Assembly (NCBI RefSeq): GCF_030867145.1
Contig: NC_134439.1
Location: forward strand, 5,431,379 to 5,495,378
Reading direction: 5' to 3'
Source: Opisthocomus hoazin
Lineage: Eukaryota; Chordata; Aves; Opisthocomiformes; Opisthocomidae
Length of the DNA: 64,000 bases
Shown: positions 53,201-64,000 of the stretch, in pieces
How positions within the stretch are numbered: the first letter of the stretch is position 1
Layout: the number at the start of each line of letters is the position of its first letter
The notes under the pieces: model-generated
Database searches by the model: none
What the model saw: only the letters and a program-made list of their open reading frames with translations
Told to the model about the DNA's origin: nothing
Made by a program: the position numbers and the translations under genes

Positions 53201-56200
53201 GAGGGCTTCCCTGCGGAGACCTCATCATGGGGCTGGCAGGAGGTGGAAAAGGGAGGTTGTGGCTGGAAGCAGGACTGGGCTGGGGAAGGGAAGAGGGGAA
53301 TGCAGCAGGAGCTGTGCTGGTGTCAAGTCCCTGCTCACCCGCGCATGGGGTGGGTGTCGGTGCAGCCCCCCAACAGGGCTGGCTTTTCCCAACCTCTCTG
53401 CCAAGGGAGGGGGTTTGGGAGCTGGGGGAGTGGAGCCAGGCTTGGAATGGGAGTTGGGATGACCAGGACTTCTGGCAAGGGGTGGTGATGGAGCCAAAAT
53501 GGGATTTGTATCGCCGGCCGAGGAAGCGGCAGATGTGGAGCTGCTCCCAGAGCGCGGGGGCCAGCCGGGAGGGCGGCAGCGGGGCTCGGCTCAGGGTTGT
53601 GAAGCTGAGCTGCTCTCCTGTGGCACAGAGGAGATGGCAGGGACTGGAAAATGGCCTGAGTTTGGGTGGGGAGCGTCGGGGACACGGGGGGGTGAGCGTG
53701 AGGATCCTGGAGATGGGGCAATTCTGTTGGGGTTGATCAGTTTAGAGGCAGCAAGCACGTGTGTTGTCCTTATAAAACAGAGAGATCAAGGCATAAAAGG
53801 GCTTTCTGGGTGGATAATTACAGGTTCTATCTATGAGAGATTTTATTAACCTAAAAAAAAAATCCCTCGCGCATTGGAGAGGTGAAGGTGTTTGCAATGG
53901 GTTTGTTTGAAGTCAACAGCCCCGTTGGGTTTGTGACGCGGGGACAGTTTCATGATAGTGCTTGAGATCCTGGTAGCGAAAGCGATGAGAAACAGATGTA
54001 GCTGCTCTAACCCCGCTGCCCAGTGCCAGGGAAATGCAAAAATAACTGGGGGAAGGGGCAGGGAGCAGCTCCTGGGTGCGGGGCTGCTGGGGAGATGCGG
54101 TCGCTCCGTCCCTGGGGATGGATGCTGGTAGCGGAAGGTGCTGCCGAGGACGCTTGTGGAGAGGGAGAGGGTGCAGTGTCGGGGGCACTGGGAAGTCTGC
54201 AGCGCTTGGGGCAACGTTTGCTTCTCTTCATACAAAAGGAAGAAGACCATAAATCCCTGCTCTGGCTCCATGAGCATTTATCTGATCTAAAGAGTTCAGA
54301 AGTTGTGTCTGCCTTCACATAACAAAATTCCTGTCTGCATGACAGGATTTCTTACTTCAGGTCCTCTTCTGCAGGGAGGTAACGTTCCTACTGTTACATG
54401 TGTGTTCCTCTTAACTCCAGAGGTGCGTTCACTCCTGGGTTGTGAATTTAACTGGAATTGATGTGGCCGAGCTTGAAGGTTGTGGCTTTTCTGTAGTTTG
54501 GTCTCCGCTCAAAGGCTGGAGCTTTCACTCAAACTTTCCAGAAATGTTTTCTGCTGTTTTCAGGTTCTGGAGAGTGGAAGACTTAACATGCTTGTTCCCA
54601 CTTCAAAAGAAAGATGCCTGCTGCCTTTCCGTGGCGCGTGTGGAAGAGACTTGGCATGCTCATAAGTCTTTAAAGAGATGAGCGATCCCAGCCAAGTTTG
54701 AGAAAGGCAGGAGGAGGAAATGTTTGAAGTTTAGAACTCATTAAAGCCGAGCTGAACTGTTATTCCTTTATGATGCAGCTAATGGAACTAGTCCGTGCCC
54801 CAGTGAAACCTCCGGGTCTTCATATTTTTCTTCTTAGGCTGGTCCTCCTTTCCTTTGTTAAGCTTTCTACCGAAAAGGTCGGCGCCAGGCATCACGGAAG
54901 GGCGTTGAGTAGAGCTTCACGATCTTCAGAAAAAGTGCCCCAGCCAGCGGGGCTGGGTGAATTTGTATTTGTCTGGTGGTGGTTTCACCACCTGGATGTG
55001 GATCTCCAGGAGATCTCGTGATACCAGCTTGTGCCGCGCTCGGATTTACTGCGATGGCGCGCTGTCAGCTCTAGCTCTTGCTCCTCCGTCTGCTCCTGTG
55101 CCAGTAATGCAGGCTTTTGTACACACCTTTGTGTCGGGCTCTTTCTTCATGGACTTTTACCGGAGTCTGAATTCTTTTCAAGTGGCTTAGGTGTGTCCTG
55201 GTTCCTTTTCCTCTTAGCTGCAGACCAAGCTGTTATTCTTTTGGTCTCTCTCTGTTCTGCTTTCTTCTTCACAAAGGATTTCGTCTTTGCCTTGAGTGTT
55301 AGGTAAGAAGCAGCGAGTGAAAATGGAAAAATTTGGCATAGGCCCATCCGGAATTTGTCTTGAAATCGTATTCTTTGGTATAAGCCAACTTTTTTCACAC
55401 ATTGAGTATAAAAAATCAAAGCTGGATGTTAGGAAACGTGCTGCTGCTGAGAGCTCCCTCAGACAGGAGTCATCTAGCCCCAAATTCTGTAGACATGAGA
55501 CTGCTTGTGTAAACATAATAGGAGTTATCTGCCCTCCCCAGAAATGCCCAGGCAAAATCAGACGGCTTCGCTCTGCAGCTCTGTGCCCAGGAGCTCGGTC
55601 TGAGTGAAATGTGTTTGTTTGAAGGCTCTGGAGATGAGGGAGCTGAGCACGGGACAAGTCTTCCCTGTGCTGCCTTTCCAAGCAGACGAGGATCGTTCAA
55701 CCTCTCCCCCTCCCTCCAGAGATCAGAACCCAGCCAGTGCTTTGGGCGGCTGCGGTTTGTTTTTAACAATTAAAATTGGAGGGTTTGGGTATGACCGGTC
55801 ACAGAGGGCTGAAATCTTTGTCGAGCGCTCCGTTCCACGGAGGCATTCCTGAGGAGGAGGAAGAGGGAGTGGGGAGCAGCTCGGGTGCTTTGCCACGCGC
55901 AGGTTCGTACCCCCCGGGGGATGGGGGGGGGGGGCTGAAGTCCCTTTCTTGCACTCGAGCTGCGTTTTTGACTGCAGTGCAGCGAGAGGCCTGTGTAGCA
56001 GCTCGCCTCTGTGCTGCTGGCTGGAACGCTGAGATCTGCACCGCGGTGAGCCGCAGCCTGCCCTCACTGCCCGGAGCACCCTCCTGGCTTGCGAGCTCTG
56101 GGGGCAAAACCAGCCGTTGTCCCTGCCGCAGGGGTGACCGCCGAGGGGACGGCTTGTCGGCTGGGTGGGAGCAGACATCTTGCGAACCCGCAGAGGCAGA

Positions 56201-56720
56201 GCGGGTCCGTGCGAGGGGGTGACGCTGGTGCCCCGCGGTGTAAATGCCTCTGGCAGAAACAGGGGAGCGGCCGCTGAAAGGAGCAGGCCCCGAGCGTCGC
56301 GGGGCTTGGGAGAGGTTGCTGTCTGCTGTGCGCTTAAGGTACGGTTGCTGCAGCCCGTTGCACTGGTGTATTTGTCCCTCCCCTTGGCAAGCTCTTTCTC
56401 AAAGTGCTCCTGGCCTAGGATTTGCATCTTCTCTGCTCAGCGCTTGCCACAATAAAACGACGGACCTGCAGCGTTGCATTGCTTTGTCACCTCTCTCTGT
56501 TTCCTTTTCCACACCTGCCTGTCCTACACACCAGCGCTAGTTTTAGCAACTCCCCTCTGAGCTCATCTTGGCCAGATGCTGCTGTTAGACTCTTTGATCC
56601 AGCTGCCTTCTTAGGAAGCTGCTCAAGTGGCCCGGCGACCTGGCTGAGCATCCTTAGGTGCCTTATGAACAAACCTGTCTCCAGGCGATAACTGCAGCTC
56701 TTTCACCTGAACTCCTTTTC

Positions 56721-56872
56721 ACACAGAATCCCAGCATGGCGGGAGTTGGCAGGGACCTCTGGGGGTCACCCAGCCCAACCCCCTGCCCAAGCAGGGTCAC
56801 CCACAGCAGGCTGCACAGCACCGCGTCCAGGCGGGGCTGGAATATCTCCAGAGAAGGAGACTCCACAACCTG
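56721..56872 (-). mobile_element. CR1 LINE 3' fragment, 150 bp
   Basis: ACACAGAATCCCAGCATGGCGGGAGTTGGCAGGGAC, then the CCCAACCCCCTGCCCAAGCAGG and CCAGGCGGGGCTGGAATATCTCCAGAGAAGGAGACTCCAC blocks shared with the other copies. Confidence 0.93.
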
Positions 56873-59800
56873 CAGCTGAGCAGAATTCCCTGCCGAGAGA
56901 GGGGAAGCCCGAGATCTCGGCCCTCCAGACTCTCTCGGAGTTTATTTGCTGGTTGTAGTCGGAGCTGCATTCTTGGGAATCTCCTCTGCCATGGCGCGCT
57001 CAGCTCTGGGCCCCATCTCCAGCGGCCATGCGGTGCTGGAGGAGGAGGATGGAGGGGAGGAAGGCTGTCCTTTGCGGGAGGAAGGAACTGCCTGAAGAAT
57101 TCCAGAGTGAAACACGATCTCTCGGCTTCCTGCTGCAGCGCTGGCTCCTGCTCGGGGATTAGAGGCTGGCAGTGGGTCGGAGGCTTCGCATTGCTGTGTT
57201 GCACACCAGCTGAGGCGGTGCCAGCAGCCTGGCCTCCTCCTCGGCGAGGCCGCAGGCGACCGCCAGCCTGGCCACTTCGTTTGCCTCCGTCTGGCATCTG
57301 AGTAAAGATCCTGTCAGTGTATTTCAGCCCAGGAGCTAAGGAGGGGAAAGCCTCTCTGATGCGTGTTCTTCTACGGCTCTGTTTTAGTGGGCTTTGTCCG
57401 TGTAGTTGGGTTTCCCCCCCCTGTTGAATAGGGCAATAAAATTTCCGTCTTGGGGGGCTGCGTGTCCTCTGATATTCAATAAAGGATGCACTGCCTGTCT
57501 GCGGAATATCCCTACCAGCACCCCGCTCCGTGCGGGGCAGGGAACTTCTGACGTCATCTAACACGTAGAGTGGGTTTAGTTTCACCCTTGGCAGACACTG
57601 GAGCTCTGCAAGCACGGTGCAGCAGCAGAACAAGCTCTTCCCTTGTCCCTGCCTGCTCTGCAGCCTGCTCAGGTGCCAACCCCTCTTCTGAGAGCACTGG
57701 TCAGAAGAAAGGCAGGGGAGATGTCCAGTGCTAAACGAGCAGAAGGAAGAAAAGGCTTGTGATGCCGAGCCTGGGCTCTGGGACCCCCCACCTTGCTCAG
57801 TGACCACCAAACACCCCGAGATGGTCGCAGCCACTTTGGCCTGGCTTTTATTGCCGGTCCTCAGCCTGGTGCATGAGCAGCCCCAACTCTGGGTGCCGCG
57901 GCGAGGGGAAGGTGTTTGTTCCTCCTTGTGCCCAGGCATTGCCATCCGGTGAGGAGGCTGTGGCTGCCTCGGGACTGGGGTGTGAAGGGGTCTGTCTGGC
58001 AGCAGGCACGGCCGGAGACCAAGGGCCCTGCAGAGCGAGATCCCGGGCGCTGGCACAGCTTGTATGCCAAGGTCAGGTGGAAAGCAGCAGTGCAGCAGTG
58101 GAGTCCAAAGTATGAACACGTTGGTCCAGCGCCTGCCAAGCACAGAAGTGCTGCTTGCTCCCTCTGCGCTCTGCCACGCTCCTCGGCTGCCCTCGAGCCC
58201 TCTCCGAGATGGCAGCAGAGACGGAGGGGGTCTGGAGCATGCTGGCTGGGCTGTCCTCCCTCCACGGTGGCTTCTGCTGGTCTGAACTGGCAGGACGTCT
58301 TTTGAGCTTTGTGGAGCTTGGTTTTAAGCCTTCTCCTTCGTAGGATACGCTAACGGCAGCAGCTCGGCTCAGCAGCATCTTGTGCGCGAGGGAGCTCATC
58401 CAGCTGTAGCCCGAGAGCTGAGGCTGTTGCTGAACTCCGACGTCTCCTTCAGCCCCGTAAATCTGCGGGGTTTTGTTGTGCCGTATAAACCAGCCCCAGC
58501 TTGCACAGACTCTGCCAGCTGAAATTTAGTCTAGAGATTCATGATAACCTGAGTGGCAAAACAAAAGTTTCTGGGCAGGTAATGTCTGACCCGCTTGCCA
58601 GTCATTTTCCTTGGCAGAAAATATGTATTTTACTGCAATAGAAAAGGGCTCAGGCTGTGGAAGCTCCCCGGGCGGCAGGGTGGGGTTTTGGGAGGCTGAG
58701 GTGGTTTCAGGCAGTCTGGGTCCCGTTGCCAGCGGCTCTCAGTGACGGCGTAGCTGCTTATCAGGGATAACAGACGGGCAGACTTGGAACCTCCCGACCT
58801 TTTGGTCGGTCGAAATCAGTGCAACGTGTTCAGCATGCTCGGCTGCCTGCGCGGACTCCTTTGGAGCAGAGGCTGATGGCGAGGTCGGGGTGCTAGAGGC
58901 CTCTATATTTTTCTTTAACGAAAAATCCATCCCGCGTCCCCTTCCCGCATGAGCAGATGCTCGGTTTGTGCCTCCGCTCACAGGGCTGTGCAGTAGCTCG
59001 GGAGCTTGTCTGTGGGGCTGGGACGTGCCAGTGTGACTGGTACCAGCCAGGAAGCGTCCGGAGAGCATTTGCGAGGACCGGAGGTGATTCTGACAGAGCC
59101 GCCTGCCCCGCAGCAGGGACGAGGTGCGCGGCCATCCCCGACCCTGGGTCTGCCCGCCTGCGGTGCTCTTACTGGTCCGAGCTGGGTTGCAGCGGGGAAG
59201 CAGGGCCCCTCTGTGGTTTTTGGCTCTCCAAAGCGTTTCGTTTCAGCCTGGGGGAAGCGCCCGGCGTGTTGGCAGGGCTGCTTCTCCTCTGCGGTCCCCC
59301 GCCTTCCCCGGGTGCTGCGGCCTTTGCGGCAGGTAGCCTGAGGCTGGGTCGGGCTGGAGACTTCTCCTAGCTCTGCACCGCTGCTGCCACTTCCCAGCAA
59401 GCACAGGACATACGTGCAGGCATTTTGGACTGTCCAAACAGCTCTAGAAGATAAGGAAAAAAAAGAACATTTTCTGGGTTGGTGAGTTAGATAAATATCC
59501 CAGAGTGCACATCCGTGAACCAGCAGAGAAATGAACGTGGGGAGCTCGGTATCAGGGACTGTGACTCGTATTTAACTCGGATTAACTATTTATTAACTTT
59601 TATTTGATATCAGCAGTGCGCTGTCTCCCTCCCGCTGCCACGCAGCCCTGCAGATGCTTTCTGCAGCTCAAGGCAGGGTTGAACTGAGCTGAAGGGCAGG
59701 GCGGCGAGGTGAGGAGAGGGGGGAGAGCGGGTTGAGGGGGGACGCTGGGGACTTGCAGAGGAAGGACAAGGCGTGGAGCCGCTGCCGTAGGATGTGGCTT

Positions 59801-60178
59801 CGTGTCTGGAGGTCGACGGGCAACGCGTGGGAGCAGCGAGGTTAAGACGTGGTGTGCTGAAAAGAGGGACGAAGTGTGGGTGGGATCAGGCGAGGTCTTG
59901 GTGGAAGTGGTGAAATAAGGTGCTGGGGAGACAAAAAGGCCGAAGCCGTGTGTCAGAAGGGCGTTGTGGACATGCAGTGGCTCCTGCTGGAGAGGGCCGT
60001 TTGGATTTTCGGCTGGCAGGACCAGCCTGGCCCATCTCTCCAGGTGTTACCTCCTTTGTACTGCCTGTTTTCTCCAAAGCAGCGTTCCTGCCCTGTGCTT
60101 TGCCTCTGCGTGCGTTTGCTGCCTGGCAAAGGCAAACCTAACCTCGACGTAAACATGTGGTTCTCTCTCCTCTTTTAG

Positions 60179-63215
<3,037 letters not shown>

Positions 63216-64000
63216 GCCCCGGCACCCGCTCTGGCCAGCCTTTGTATAAAGATCTGAACTGTGGGTTTGAGCAAGAGGGAGAGAACGCAGCTCTGCTCGG
63301 TCGGGAGCGTAGAGATGGCTGGAGAAGATGCCCTTTGAAGAGACCAGTATGGTTTCTGTGCCCTGCAGCTGCTCAACTGCTTTATGCAGCTTCACGCTGT
63401 GTTCAGATTCAAACCAGCCCGGCTCAGTTGGGGGGGGGGGGGAAGGGCAGGGGATACTCGGGGCGTTGGGGGGAGAAACGGGGTGTTTGTTTCAAGGCTG
63501 TCTATTTTGCAGCTTGTGGGAGAGGAAGCAAAGCCCCTTCCATGAAGGACGATCACTGGCGATGGGTGGGCTGGGGAAAGGGAGTGCAGATGGATACTGC
63601 TTATTCTTCAAAGACCATCTCAGCAACCCACAGCCTTCTTCCCAATAGTGTTAATTCTGCATTTTTACAGCGTAGCATGTGTGTAGGTTGTTTTTGTTTT
63701 TGTTTTTTTTTCTTTTGCTATTTACTGGTGTATTGGTTTGGGGGGTTGGGGGGAGGGATGTGGGGAAATTGGTCTCTTCTTTAATTGGGGAGGGAGGGAG
63801 ATGAGCTCTGGTGACAATGTTCCAAATCATTTCCAGATCTTTTGTAGAACCTGAATTCAGAAAAGAAAAAAAAAGCTGGGGGGGGGGGCGGGGTAAGAGC
63901 TCAGTGCTGATGACAGAACTAGGGAGACAGGGACACTGACACAAGACTGAAACTGTGAATGTCCAAATCTCGGGAGTCGACATCCTCAAAGCCCTGCGAG
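63216..64000 (+). other. CBX1: CBX1 3' untranslated region (continues beyond window)
   Basis: Follows the TAA. No AATAAA or ATTAAA is found up to the window edge, so the polyadenylation site lies further right. Contains G-runs (63430-63442, 63887-63896), T-rich stretches near 63690 and an A-run near 63865. Confidence 0.75.

Larger units (their letters stand above)
52228..60178 (+). other. CBX1: CBX1 intron 1, 8 kb
   Basis: Starts with a very G-rich stretch (52260-52960, many G-runs), then a 42-bp array (52979-53200) and a short CR1 fragment (56721-56872). Between 53.7 and 60.1 kb I see no exon. A 448-codon minus-strand frame (56797-58143) matches nothing I recognise and ends inside the CR1 fragment. 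Confidence 0.8.

Noticed and set aside
57425-57485. Two plus-strand AATAAA hexamers in CBX1 intron 1
   Set aside because: No upstream terminal exon; such hexamers are common in introns.

Overview
The window is vertebrate nuclear DNA, almost certainly avian. Three multi-exon genes have canonical GT..AG introns. CR1 LINE fragments end in the ATTCTGTG-type 3' repeat typical of sauropsid CR1. The DNA is GC- and minisatellite-rich, as on bird microchromosomes. Gene order and orientation (SKAP1 on +, SNX11 on -, CBX1 on +) match the mammalian SKAP1-SNX11-CBX1 block beside the HOXB cluster (human 17q21; chicken counterpart chromosome 27, from general knowledge). HOXB1 should lie off the left edge, beyond the 5' end of SKAP1.

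Layout. 1-41.1 kb: the 3' two thirds of SKAP1. Eight coding exons (7712-7792, 8701-8784, 10242-10366, 11120-11183, 11972-12136, 17621-17683, 24202-24314, 40201-40302) encode the PH domain, the acidic tyrosine-containing linker and the SH3 domain of this T-cell adaptor. The N-terminal exons are outside the window. The introns carry AT-rich islands that look like conserved non-coding elements, one clear CR1 copy and a weaker one, and, in the 15.9-kb last intron, an unusual series of at least six different tandem arrays (units about 66, 53, 24, 42 and 23 bp, plus a 1.5-kb C-rich array). 41.1-43.5 kb: convergent intergenic gap. 43.5-51.8 kb: SNX11 on the minus strand, six coding exons giving a 220-residue PX-domain sorting nexin with a C-terminal tail shorter than in human. 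51.2-52.3 kb: CpG-rich bidirectional promoter shared by SNX11 and CBX1, with three ZNF143/Staf-like motifs and an NRF1-like site. 52.2-64 kb: CBX1 (HP1 beta), complete 185-codon reading frame in four coding exons (60215-60354, 61407-61584, 62304-62398, 63071-63215) after a long first intron. Its 3'UTR runs off the right edge.

The three genes do not form a pathway. SKAP1 is a T-cell receptor/integrin adaptor, SNX11 an endosomal phosphoinositide-binding protein and CBX1 a heterochromatin protein. What links them is synteny, the SNX11/CBX1 divergent promoter, and the likelihood that SKAP1 introns host long-range HOXB regulatory DNA. I see no clearly new biological system. The most interesting items are the triple-ZNF143 divergent promoter, a mini-uORF ending one base before the SNX11 start, the loss of the RKxxYxxY basic pair in SKAP1, a near-perfect intronic inverted repeat, and the tandem-repeat cluster in the last SKAP1 intron.
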